64,000 nt of DNA, from the NCBI RefSeq assembly GCF_029894125.1, contig NZ_JARXYZ010000003.1:124001-188000 (forward strand), given 5' to 3'. Position numbers and translations under genes: made by a program. Below the pieces are notes generated by a model. That model saw nothing but the letters and a program-made list of their open reading frames with translations, ran no database searches and had not been told where the DNA came from. The stretch is from Kitasatospora sp. MAA19. GTDB taxonomy: Bacteria; Actinomycetota; Actinomycetes; Streptomycetales; Streptomycetaceae. Shown here in pieces: positions 9,877 through 18,159 of the stretch (position 1 is its first letter; every line of letters begins with the position of its first letter).

Positions 9877-11508
9877 CTACTTGAACCGCAGCGCCTTCAA
9901 CGCCCGCAGCCCGCCGGTCATCACCGCGGCGAACTGCCGGTCGTCCAGGCCGAACGAGGGCGCGATCGGCATCAGCCGCTGGGTCGCGATGGTCTGCGCC
10001 TCGGTGAAGCGCAGGATGCCCTCGGCGCCGTGGCGGCGGCCGAGCCCGGAGTCGCCCATGCCGCCCATCGGCGAGCCGACCGAGCCGTACGCGGCCGCGT
10101 AGGCCTCGTTGACGTTGACCGTGCCGGTGCGCAACCGGGCCGCGACCGCCCGCCCGCGCCGCAGGTCCCTGGTCCAGACGCTGGAGTTCAGGCCGTACGG
10201 CGTGGAGTTGGCAGCGGCCACCGCCTCGTCCTCGGTGTCGAAACGGTAGACGGAGACGACCGGGCCGAAGGTCTCCTCGCCGCAGACCGCCATGTCCGGG
10301 GTCACCCCGTCGAGGATGGTCGGCTCGAAGAAGTACGGGCCGAGGTCGGGCCTGGCCCGGCCGCCGGCCAGCACGGTGGCACCCGCCTTGACCGCCTCCT
10401 CCACGTGCCGGGTGGTGGTCTCCAGCTGGCGCACCGAGACCAGCGAGCCCATGTCGGCGCCGTAGGCGAGGCCGCCGCCCAGGCGCAGCGCCCGGGTGCG
10501 GGCGGCGAAGCGCTCCAGGAAGTCGTCGGCCACCGAGCGGTGCACCAACAGCCGCTCGATCGAGATGCACAGCTGCCCGGCGGAGGAGAAGCAGGCCCGG
10601 ACGGCGCCCGCGGCGGCCCGGTCGAGGTCGGCGTCGGAGAGCACCAGCATGGCGTTCTTGCCGCCGAGTTCGAGCGAGGCGCCGACCAGTCGGGCGGCGG
10701 CGCGCTGGGCGACCTCGCGACCGGTGCGGGTGGAGCCGGTGAACGAGACGTAGTCGGCGTGCTCCACCACGGCGGGGCCGATCACCGGGCCGTCGCCGAT
10801 CACGACCTGCCACAGGTCGGCCGGCAGCCCGGCCTCGACCAGCAGCTCGCGGGCCCACAGCGCGGTCAGCGCGGTCTGCGTGTCCGGCTTGTTGACCACG
10901 GCGTTGCCGGCCACGAAGGCGGGCAGGGCGTCGCCGATGGACAGCTCCAGCGGGTAGTTCCAGGGCGAGATGTGGCCGACCACGCCCTTGGGGCGGCGAG
11001 CCTCGATCGCGTGGGTGAGCACCGGCAGCGCCCCGCCGTGCCGCTTGTCCCTGAGGTATCCGTGCGCGGCCCGTCCGTAGTGCCGGGCGGCCATCGCGAC
11101 GGCCAGCACCTCCTCGAAGGCGTGCAGCCGGGCCTTGCCGGTCTCGGCCTGGATGAGGTCCAGCACCTCGTCCTGCCGCCGGAGCAGCAGGTCGTGGAAG
11201 CGCAGCAGGACGGCCGCGCGGCGGCGCACCGGCAGCGCGGCCCAGGCCGCCTGGGCGCGGCGGGCCAGCTCGAAGGCGACCTCGACGTCGGCCGGGGTGG
11301 ACTGCGGCAGGCTCGCCAGCCGCTCACCGGTCAGCGGGGCGACGGTCTCCACCAGGCTGGGCTCGCCGGTGGCGGTGACGCCGGCGGCCAGCCGGGTGAC
11401 CAGGGACGGCGGGACGGCCGCCGCGACGGTCCGGCCGCCGCCGGGGGCGGGCGGGTTCCCGGTCGCCGGGTGTTCGGTGGCCACTGCGTCTGCTGTGAGG
11501 TCCGACAT
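9877..11508 (-). CDS. succinate-semialdehyde dehydrogenase (NAD(P)+)
   Basis: 543 residues of the aldehyde dehydrogenase superfamily. Visible motifs are SPWNYPLELS, the nucleotide-binding FTGSTRTGREVA, the catalytic Glu in LELGGKNAML, the catalytic Cys in FSSAGQLCISIERL, and the C-terminal EAYAAAYGSVGSPMGGMGDSG. It oxidises succinate semialdehyde to succinate in 4-aminobutyrate breakdown, if the family assignment holds. The ATG at 11508 (MSDLTAD) gives a normal length; the frame stays open upstream without family similarity. The upstream site is weak. The gene lies behind the same-strand kinase at 11618 but is separated from it by a hairpin at 11586. Confidence 0.88.
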   Translation of the reverse strand: MSDLTADAVATEHPATGNPPAPGGGRTVAAAVPPSLVTRLAAGVTATGEPSLVETVAPLTGERLASLPQSTPADVEVAFELARRAQAAWAALPVRRRAAVLLRFHDLLLRRQDEVLDLIQAETGKARLHAFEEVLAVAMAARHYGRAAHGYLRDKRHGGALPVLTHAIEARRPKGVVGHISPWNYPLELSIGDALPAFVAGNAVVNKPDTQTALTALWARELLVEAGLPADLWQVVIGDGPVIGPAVVEHADYVSFTGSTRTGREVAQRAAARLVGASLELGGKNAMLVLSDADLDRAAAGAVRACFSSAGQLCISIERLLVHRSVADDFLERFAARTRALRLGGGLAYGADMGSLVSVRQLETTTRHVEEAVKAGATVLAGGRARPDLGPYFFEPTILDGVTPDMAVCGEETFGPVVSVYRFDTEDEAVAAANSTPYGLNSSVWTRDLRRGRAVAARLRTGTVNVNEAYAAAYGSVGSPMGGMGDSGLGRRHGAEGILRFTEAQTIATQRLMPIAPSFGLDDRQFAAVMTGGLRALKALRFK

Positions 11509-11585
11509 ACGGCGCAGCCTAGGCGCTCGGCGGCCGGTCCGGTACCCGTCGGTAACAAGAATCTGCCGGAGTCGGGCGAAAGCGG

Positions 11586-11611
11586 GCGCCCACCGGCCGG
11601 CGGGTGGGCGC
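11586..11611 (-). terminator. hairpin after Ser/Thr kinase gene
   Basis: A perfect 9-base stem (11586-11594 with 11603-11611) has an 8-base loop. It begins seven bases past the kinase stop codon at 11618, which suits a terminator lacking a T tract. Confidence 0.6.
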
Positions 11612-11617
11612 GACGGA

Positions 11618-13369
11618 TCAGCGGGTCGGCGTGAAGTAGTGGAGCACCGCGTTGAAGCGCTGTTCGGCCTCGTTCCACTCGTTGCCCTTCTCCGGGCTGG
11701 ACGAGTAGATCGCGTAGCTGGTGCCGTCGTCGTCGATGAACTCGGCCTCGATCGCCCGGCGGCGGCCACCTCCCTGCGCGGCGTAGCTGAACTCCCAGAC
11801 GGCCGCCTCGTGGCCGTTCACCGCGACGCTGGTCAGCTTGTGCTGCTTGTACTCCTTCAGCGACTTGGAGACGGAGGTCTCCATCTGCCGCATGTGCTCC
11901 AGCGGCTTGACCGACTGGCCGACGGTGACGGCGAACTGCAGGTAGTGCACCTTGCCGTCGGGGCTGTAGAAGATCTGGTTGTCGGACGCGGCACTGCGCT
12001 GCCAGGCCGGGGTGCCCGAGGGCAGCGGGAAGCGGAAGCCGGCCGGGTCGTCCACCCAGTGGTAGCCGGGGGGCGCGGCCGGCTCCTGGCCGGGACCACC
12101 GCTCGGGTCCGAGGTGGCGGAGGCGGCCGGGGTGACCGGGGAGGTCGGGGCGGTCGGGCCGGAGTCGTCGGCCGAGCGGCCGCCGCCGGGCCGGGTGGCG
12201 AAGAAGGTGGCCCCGGCCGCCAGCAGGCCGACAGCCAGCGCGATCGCGACGATCTTCAGGGTGTTGCGGCGCTTGGCCGGTCCGCGCGCAGGCGCAATGG
12301 GGTGCGCCACCGGCGCGGTCACGGCGGCGAGCGCCGGTGCCCCGGCCACCACGCCCCCGGCGGTGTCCACGACGGCCTCGGCGGTCGGTTCCTCGGCCCC
12401 CTCCTGCGCCGTGTCCGCCGCGTCCTCCTCGCGGTCCTCCTCCGCCACCGGGTGCTCGCCGCGGTCCACCACCGGCACCGACTGGGTGGGCATCCGCACC
12501 GGCGCGACCGACTTCAGGCTGATCGTGTGCCCGACCTGCACCTCGGCCAGCATCCGGGCGGCCTCGTCCGCGGTCGGCCGCTCGGCCGGGTCCTTGGACA
12601 TCAGCGCGGCCAGCACCGGCCCCAGCGGCCCGGCCCGACGCGGCTCCGGCAGCGGCTCGCCCACCACCGCGGCCAGCGTGGTGATCGGCGAGGTCCGGCG
12701 GAACGGCGACTGGCCCTCCACCGCGGCGTACAGCGTCGCCCCGAGGCCCCACAGGTCCGAGGCCGGCCCGGGCCGCTCGCCCTGGGCGAGCTCCGGCGCC
12801 AGGTAGTCCGGCGAGCCGACCAGGTCGCCCGGGCGGGTCAGCTCGGCCGAGCCCTCGTACGTCGCGATGCCGAAGTCCAGCAGCACCACCCGCCCGGTGC
12901 CGCGCTCCAGCAGCACGTTGGCCGGCTTCACGTCCCGGTGCAGGACGCCGAGTTGGTGGCCGCGGTGCAGCGCGGCGAGCACCTGGCTCCCGACCTCGGC
13001 GACGGCGCGCGGCTGCAGGGTGCCGTCCTGGCTGATCACGTCGGCGAGCGAGCGGCCGTCCACCAGCTCCATCACGATCCACGGCCGGCCGTCCTGCTCC
13101 AGCACGTCGTGCACCGTGATCACGCCGGGGTGCTTGATCCGGGCGGCCGCACTGGCCTCCCGCTTCATCCGGGCGTGCAGGATCTGCAGCTCGTCCTCGG
13201 GCAGGTGGTTGACGGTCAGCTCCTTGACCGCGACCTCGCGGTCGAGCATCCGGTCCCAGGCCCGCCAGACCGTCCCCATGCCGCCCCGGCCGAGCCGGTC
13301 GCCCAACTCGTACCGCCCGGCCAGCAGCCGCTCCGCCTCGGCCGTCTCCGGCCGGTCCTGCACGCCCAT
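11618..13369 (-). CDS. membrane-anchored Ser/Thr protein kinase (PknB-like)
   Basis: 583 residues. The kinase domain (about 18-280) has every catalytic motif: LGRGGMGTVWRA glycine loop, the lysine in VAVKEL, HRDVKPANVLL and LLDFGIA. A linker and a single membrane helix (about 369-391) follow. The extracellular C-terminal domain of about 150 residues starts PPGYHWVDDPAGFRFPLP and is shared in style with the kinase at 15315. It lacks PASTA repeats. I chose the ATG at 13369 because GAGGGGGAG lies nine bases upstream. It sits in an island of kinases resembling the SCO4775-4779 group of S. coelicolor (recalled, not searched). It probably senses an envelope signal. Confidence 0.92.
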   Translation of the reverse strand: MGVQDRPETAEAERLLAGRYELGDRLGRGGMGTVWRAWDRMLDREVAVKELTVNHLPEDELQILHARMKREASAAARIKHPGVITVHDVLEQDGRPWIVMELVDGRSLADVISQDGTLQPRAVAEVGSQVLAALHRGHQLGVLHRDVKPANVLLERGTGRVVLLDFGIATYEGSAELTRPGDLVGSPDYLAPELAQGERPGPASDLWGLGATLYAAVEGQSPFRRTSPITTLAAVVGEPLPEPRRAGPLGPVLAALMSKDPAERPTADEAARMLAEVQVGHTISLKSVAPVRMPTQSVPVVDRGEHPVAEEDREEDAADTAQEGAEEPTAEAVVDTAGGVVAGAPALAAVTAPVAHPIAPARGPAKRRNTLKIVAIALAVGLLAAGATFFATRPGGGRSADDSGPTAPTSPVTPAASATSDPSGGPGQEPAAPPGYHWVDDPAGFRFPLPSGTPAWQRSAASDNQIFYSPDGKVHYLQFAVTVGQSVKPLEHMRQMETSVSKSLKEYKQHKLTSVAVNGHEAAVWEFSYAAQGGGRRRAIEAEFIDDDGTSYAIYSSSPEKGNEWNEAEQRFNAVLHYFTPTR

Positions 13370-13530
13370 CGGCGACCGCTCCCCCTCGCATCCGCCTGCC
13401 GTCACCGCGACGGAGGGGCCTGGTGCAGACCACTGTTCGAACAAGTCCCACGCACACATTAGGCGTACCTTGCCGACCCCGGTAATCACGCCCACCCGCC
13501 GGACCGGCGTACCGGGACGGAGCCGGGCCG

Positions 13531-14670
13531 TCAGCCTGCGAACAGCACCACCGCGGTTATCCCCAGCACCAGCAGCACGAACACGCCCCCCACCAACAGC
13601 GGGCCCAGCAGCGCCGGGGGTATCCGCGGCGGCCGCACCTCGGCCGACCGCCCGGTCCCGTCCCCCGCGGCGGTCTCCACCTGCCCGCCGCCCTGCCCGC
13701 CACGCTTGCCACGCTCGCCCCGCCCACCGCGCTCGCCCCGCCCGCGTCGGCGCGGCACCAGCGGGCCGTCCGGCCGCGGCACCAGGGCCCGCGCCGCCCA
13801 CTCCTCGTCGACCGGCTCCGGCGCGCCCGCGAGCAGCGCCGACAGCTCCCGGCGGACCTGCTCCGCGGTCGGGCGCCGCGAGGGGTCGGGCTGCAGCAGC
13901 CGCTCGACCAGCGGCGCCAGCGGCCCGCAGACCGCCGAGGGCTCCCGCCGGCCGTCCCGGACCGCCGTCACCAGCTCCGGGACGCCGCCGTCCGGAAACG
14001 GCGAGCGGCCGGTGACCAGCCGCTGCACCAGCACCCCGAGCGCCCAGCAGTCGCCCGCCGGGCCACCGTCCAGCGGCCAACGCTCCGCCACCGGTCCGAC
14101 CAGGGTGGCCCGCACGTCGTACCGGCGGCGCCCGCCCGGCCCGCCGAGGTCCTCGGCCAGCGCCTCCTGCGCCACCCCCGCCAGCAGCCCGCCGAGCATC
14201 GCCGCGCCGTCCTCGCAGACCAGCACCGACTCGGCGGTCAGGTTCCCGTGCACGAGCCCGTCCTCGTGCAGCGCCCGCAGCGCGCCGGCCAGGTCCGCCG
14301 CCAGCTCGGCAGCCCGGTAGGGCGGCACCGGACCGGCGGCCACGAGATCGGCCAGCGTCATGGCGCCCGGCCGCTCCTCCACCGTCCACAACAGCTCGCC
14401 CTCGACGAAGGCACCGACCCCGCGCAGCAGCCGGGGGTGCCTGGTCGGCGCGGCCGAGCCGACCGCCGCCACCCGGCGGACCAGCCGGTCGGCCTGCGCG
14501 GGCACCTCACCGTCCAGGTCCTGACCGCCGGTCAGCAGCGGGGGCAGCTCCAGGGCGCGCAGCAGCACGGACTCCCCGGTCCGGTCGTCCACCGCCAGGG
14601 CGCGCAGCGGTTCGGGACGGTCCGTCAGCCGGTACCGCCCCGCCAGCAACTGACCCGGGCCGCCTCGCAT
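13531..14670 (-). CDS. transmembrane pseudokinase
   Basis: 379 residues with the overall layout of a Ser/Thr kinase (start LLAGRYRLTDRPEPLRALAV, C-lobe GDCWALGVLVQRLVTGRSPF, and the LLQPDPSRRPTAEQVRREL helix). The catalytic residues are missing. There is no glycine-rich loop, the VAVK lysine position reads VLLRAL, the HRD motif is HGN in LVHGNLTAESVLV, and DFG is replaced by LGG. A basic Gly/Arg linker and one C-terminal membrane helix (about 350-376) follow, with almost nothing outside. It lies between two active-looking kinases and probably acts as a scaffold or regulator. The ATG at 14670 gives the usual kinase N-terminus. Confidence 0.85.
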   Translation of the reverse strand: MRGGPGQLLAGRYRLTDRPEPLRALAVDDRTGESVLLRALELPPLLTGGQDLDGEVPAQADRLVRRVAAVGSAAPTRHPRLLRGVGAFVEGELLWTVEERPGAMTLADLVAAGPVPPYRAAELAADLAGALRALHEDGLVHGNLTAESVLVCEDGAAMLGGLLAGVAQEALAEDLGGPGGRRRYDVRATLVGPVAERWPLDGGPAGDCWALGVLVQRLVTGRSPFPDGGVPELVTAVRDGRREPSAVCGPLAPLVERLLQPDPSRRPTAEQVRRELSALLAGAPEPVDEEWAARALVPRPDGPLVPRRRGRGERGGRGERGKRGGQGGGQVETAAGDGTGRSAEVRPPRIPPALLGPLLVGGVFVLLVLGITAVVLFAG

Positions 14671-14727
14671 GCCAGTTCCTCTCGCTCACCGAGCAGCCTA
14701 CTGAGCGGCTCCTTTACGCTCGGTCCC

Positions 14728-15271
14728 ATGGACTGGACCGAGCTGATCGACACCGCCTTCAAGGTGGCGGGCAACAACAACAAAGCCAACCAGGCCGAGG
14801 CCGTACGCACGGTCGAGGCCGCCGTCATCGACGGCGAGAATCCGGTCGCCTCCACCGCCGGGCGCCATCCCGACCACTTCCGCAAGGGGGTGCTCGTCCT
14901 CACCACCCACCGACTGCTCTTCCTCAAGGACGGTAAACCGCCAGTCCCAGTTCCGCTTACGGCGGTCACGGACGCGACCGTGACCAGGACCAAGCTCAAC
15001 GGCGACGTCCTCACGGTCGTCGCGCTGACCGGCTCGCACCGGTTCGAGGACGTGGCCAAGGCCGACGTCTTCGCCGAGCGGCTCCGGGAAGCCGCCCGGC
15101 GCGCCCGCACCGCCCCGCCGACCAAGCCGACGCCGACCGACGCCGCCCCCCGCCGAGCTGAACGCCGGCGATCAACTCCTCGGCCAGCTGGAGCGGTTGG
15201 CCGCCCTGCACGCCTCCGGCGCGCTCACCGACGAGGAGTTCACCCGGGCCAAGGCCCGCCTGATCGGCTAG
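14728..15271 (+). CDS. PH-like and SHOCT-domain protein, apparently frameshifted
   Basis: The frame from ATG 14728 (MDWTELIDTAFKVAGNN) encodes about 125 residues resembling a bacterial PH-like domain (GVLVLTTHRLLFLKDGK). At the run of six C at 15146-15151 the reading changes. One base downstream, the next frame encodes LLGQLERLAALHASGALTDE followed by EFTRAKARLIG and a stop at 15271, a textbook SHOCT domain. Dropping one C fuses the two into a natural protein of about 180 residues. Without that, the first frame continues as Arg/Pro-rich nonsense to a stop at 15405, inside the neighbouring kinase gene. It could be a sequencing error, a real mutation or slippage. No strong ribosome-binding site is seen. 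Confidence 0.75.
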
Positions 15272-15314
15272 GGCCGGTCCGGCCGCGGGGCCCGGCAGGC
15301 CCTGGTGCCACGTC

Positions 15315-17282
15315 CTACGGCGCGGGCTGGAAGCTGGCGAAGGCCGCGTCCCGGGCCTGGGAGTTGGCCGGGGAGCCCCAGTCCGCGTCCGGGGTGATCC
15401 AGTAGATCGCGTAGCCGTACTTGGCCGGGTTCCCGGTGACGAAGCCCCGGTTGAGCGAGTGCGTGCGCGGCGTGCCGCTGGTCCACTCCCAGTCCGCCGC
15501 GTTGGTCCACTGCCGGTAGGTGAGCGCCGCCAGGTTGACCCGCTGGTAGTTGGTGACCTTCGAACGCAGGCCCGGCTCGGAGTCCTGCCAGTCGGCGAGG
15601 GCACTGGGGCCGGGGCTGGTGGTCCACTCGATGGTCAGGGTGCTGCCGTTGCCCTTGAAGATGCGGCGGGTGCTCTCCGACCCGGACGGCTGCAGCCAGT
15701 CGGGCAGGACGACCGAGAAGCCGCTCGGGTCCTTGTACTCGTGGTAGCCGGCCGGAACGGCGGCCCCCGGCGGAGTCGGGGTCGGGGTCGGGGTGGGGGT
15801 CGGGGTCGGGGTCTGCACAGGAGCGGGGGCGGGCGGCGGAGCGGCGGGCGGCGTGGTGGCCGCGGCGGTGTCGGGCGCCTCGGTGCCGGGCGTGTCGGCG
15901 GCCGGCCCGGTCGCCGCCGGGGTCCCGGTCGCCGCCGGGGTCCCGCTCGGCCCGGTCTCGCTGCCGGCCGCCACCGGCGCGGTGGCACCCGCGCCGTTCG
16001 CCGACTCGCCGTCCCCGCTGCCGACGGCCTGAACCACCGCGACCACGCCGGCGATCAGCAGCAGGACCAGCACCACGGTGACCACGGCCAGCCGCCGCCG
16101 GCCGTTGCGCGGGTCGGCACCGGCCGCCTGGGTGGCGCCCAGCGTCCACTCGCTGGTCACCGGCCGGATCGGCTCGGTCGCCGGAGCCGGGGTCGAAGCC
16201 GAATCCGGTGCCGACGCCGGCGCCGACGCGGCCTCGGACGCCGGCTCCGCGCCGGGCTCCACCGCGGCGGCCGGCTCCTCGGCCTTGACCCGGCTGCCCA
16301 CCCGGACCGTCCCCAGCAGCCCGCCGATGGACCGCTTGCGGCCCTCCTCGGCCTTGGCCGCGGCTGCCGCCGGGGCCTCCTCCGGCTCCGCGGCGGCGGC
16401 CGGCTGCTCGATCGGCACCGCGTGCTCGGTCGTCGACTCGGCCTTCGCGGTGGCCTCCGCGACGACCCGCTTCAGCATCGACCGGGTCTGCGAGGCGTCC
16501 AGCCGCTCGCCCGGGTCCTTGGCCAGCAGCCCCTCGATCACCGGCTGCAGGGCCCCGGCGTTCACGGGGGCGGTCAGGTCCTCGGTCATCACCGCGGTCA
16601 GGGTGGCCAGCGCCGAGCCCCGGTCGTACGGCGGCCGGCCCTCGACCATCGCGTACAGCGTGCCGCCCAGCGACCACAGGTCGGCCGGCGGTCCGGGCTT
16701 CTGCCCGCGGGCCCGCTCCGGGGATATGTACGAGGGCGCGCCGACCAGCATGCCGGTGGAGGTGACCGAGGCGTCGCCCTCCACACTGGCGATGCCGAAG
16801 TCGGTGAGCACGACCCGGCCGTCCTCGCCGATCAGCACGTTGGACGGCTTGACGTCCCGGTGCAGGATGCCCAGCGCGTGCGCGGCACTCAGCACGCCGA
16901 GCACGTCGAGCGCGATCTCGGCGGCCCGGGCGGGGGCGAGCGGTCCGTCCTCGCGGATGACGTCGGCCAGCGAGCGGGACTCGACCAGCTCCATGACGAT
17001 CCACGGCCGGTCGTCCTCCTCGACCACGTCGAAGACGGTGACCGCCGAGCTGTGCCGGATCCGGGCGGTGGCCTTGGCCTCGCGCAGCGTCCGGACGATC
17101 AGCCGGTGCTTCTCCTCCTCCTCGACGCTGGCGTTCATCCGCAGTTCCTTGACCGCGACGGTCCGGCCCAGCATCTCGTCCTCGGCGCGCCAGACGGTGC
17201 CCATACCGCCGCGTCCGAGCACCGCGTTCAGCCGGTAGCGGCCGGCCAGGAGGCGGCCGGTGGAACCCTGCGCCTGGGTCAT
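15315..17282 (-). CDS. membrane-anchored Ser/Thr protein kinase with extracellular domain
   Basis: 655 residues. The kinase domain (about 12-275) is complete: LGRGGMGTVWRAED, VAVKEL, LHRDVKPSNVLI, LTDFGIA and SPERARGQKPG. A long Ala/Glu/Pro juxtamembrane region follows, then one membrane helix (about 396-418). An extracellular Thr/Pro-rich stalk contains seven TP repeats encoded by a GGGGTC-type tandem repeat near 15776-15813. The C-terminal domain of about 140 residues begins PAGYHEYKDPSGFSVVLPDW and resembles that of the kinase at 11618. The ATG at 17282 has GGGGGAA eight bases upstream. The stalk presumably spans the wall; the ligand is unknown. Confidence 0.93.
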   Translation of the reverse strand: MTQAQGSTGRLLAGRYRLNAVLGRGGMGTVWRAEDEMLGRTVAVKELRMNASVEEEEKHRLIVRTLREAKATARIRHSSAVTVFDVVEEDDRPWIVMELVESRSLADVIREDGPLAPARAAEIALDVLGVLSAAHALGILHRDVKPSNVLIGEDGRVVLTDFGIASVEGDASVTSTGMLVGAPSYISPERARGQKPGPPADLWSLGGTLYAMVEGRPPYDRGSALATLTAVMTEDLTAPVNAGALQPVIEGLLAKDPGERLDASQTRSMLKRVVAEATAKAESTTEHAVPIEQPAAAAEPEEAPAAAAAKAEEGRKRSIGGLLGTVRVGSRVKAEEPAAAVEPGAEPASEAASAPASAPDSASTPAPATEPIRPVTSEWTLGATQAAGADPRNGRRRLAVVTVVLVLLLIAGVVAVVQAVGSGDGESANGAGATAPVAAGSETGPSGTPAATGTPAATGPAADTPGTEAPDTAAATTPPAAPPPAPAPVQTPTPTPTPTPTPTPPGAAVPAGYHEYKDPSGFSVVLPDWLQPSGSESTRRIFKGNGSTLTIEWTTSPGPSALADWQDSEPGLRSKVTNYQRVNLAALTYRQWTNAADWEWTSGTPRTHSLNRGFVTGNPAKYGYAIYWITPDADWGSPANSQARDAAFASFQPAP

Positions 17283-17531
17283 TCGGAACGTTCCCCCATG
17301 TGCTGCCGGCAGTCGTGGTGACGGCGTGTCGGCCCGGCCTCAGGCCCGAACGCCCAAGCCTCCATCATCCCCTGTCCCCGGGGGCCGCGACCACCCGCCC
17401 CCCGGAACGCAAGCCGGGACATACCGGATCCGGCCCGGCGCTCCGTGCCCGATCTGTGATCGAAAACTCGCCAAGATCCGCCCGGGGCGCTGCTACCGTT
17501 CGGCAGCTCATCGTCTTTCCGGGGGGATCCG

Positions 17532-18101
17532 ATGCCCATGACCGCACCCGCACCGGGCCCTGACGGCCAGTCGGGCCGGCCGCGCACCGCCCAGCACTAC
17601 TCGGTCGCACCCGCCCCGGACACCCCCGAGGGCTACGTCGCGCCCGGTATGCCCGGTGTCCCGGTGGCCGGATACGTCCCGGCCGCCGCCTCCCCCCGGA
17701 GGGGCCCGCGCCGCCGCACCGCCCTGGCGGTCGCCCTCGCCGTCCTCGCCATGCTGCTCGGCGGTCTGGCGTACGGCTGCGCACCGGCCCGAGCCGCGGA
17801 CAGCCTCGGCTGGCTGGCCATCGCCCTCGCCGCCCTGGTCGCCCTACCGCTCGGCCGCCTCGGCGGCCGCAGCCGGGTGCTGCCGCTGCTCGGCGCGGTG
17901 CTCGCGGCCGGCGCGCTGCTGCTGGGCCAGCTGACCGGCCAGGTCCGCCGGGTGCACGCGGCCGGCCCGGGCCCGCGCGGACTGCCGCACGACGTCCTGG
18001 CGCACTGGCGCGCCGAGCTGCGCGCGCTCGACCTCGCCTTCTACGGCATCGCCCTGGTCGGCGGGTTCCTCCTCACCCGCCGCACCGCCAACCGCGGCTG
18101 A
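17532..18101 (+). CDS. small membrane protein of unknown function
   Basis: 189 residues. The first 65 are Pro/Gly/Ala rich and end in a basic RRGPRRR cluster. Four hydrophobic helices follow (about 67-83, 94-110, 114-130 and 165-182). The ATG at 17532 has GGGGGG six bases upstream, a convincing site. It is divergent from the kinase at 15315 and convergent with guaB3, sharing the terminator at 18115. No family motif is recognised. Confidence 0.75.
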   Translation: MPMTAPAPGPDGQSGRPRTAQHYSVAPAPDTPEGYVAPGMPGVPVAGYVPAAASPRRGPRRRTALAVALAVLAMLLGGLAYGCAPARAADSLGWLAIALAALVALPLGRLGGRSRVLPLLGAVLAAGALLLGQLTGQVRRVHAAGPGPRGLPHDVLAHWRAELRALDLAFYGIALVGGFLLTRRTANRG

Positions 18102-18114
18102 CCCCCGGACAGCC

Positions 18115-18148
18115 CGAAGGCCCCCGCCCGAACCGGCGGAGGCCTTCG
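18115..18148. terminator. convergent terminator
   Basis: Inverted repeat with CGAAGGCC/GGCCTTCG-type arms (from 18115 and ending 18148) and an inner CCGCC/GGCGG stem, between two convergent genes. It probably stops transcription from both sides. Confidence 0.7.
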
Positions 18149-18159
18149 CCACACGTGCC

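Noticed and set aside
11618..14389. A 923-residue version of the kinase starting within the pseudokinase gene.
   Set aside because: The first 340 residues are antisense-frame Gly/Arg/Ala sequence overlapping the pseudokinase gene; a strong ribosome-binding site stands before the ATG at 13369.
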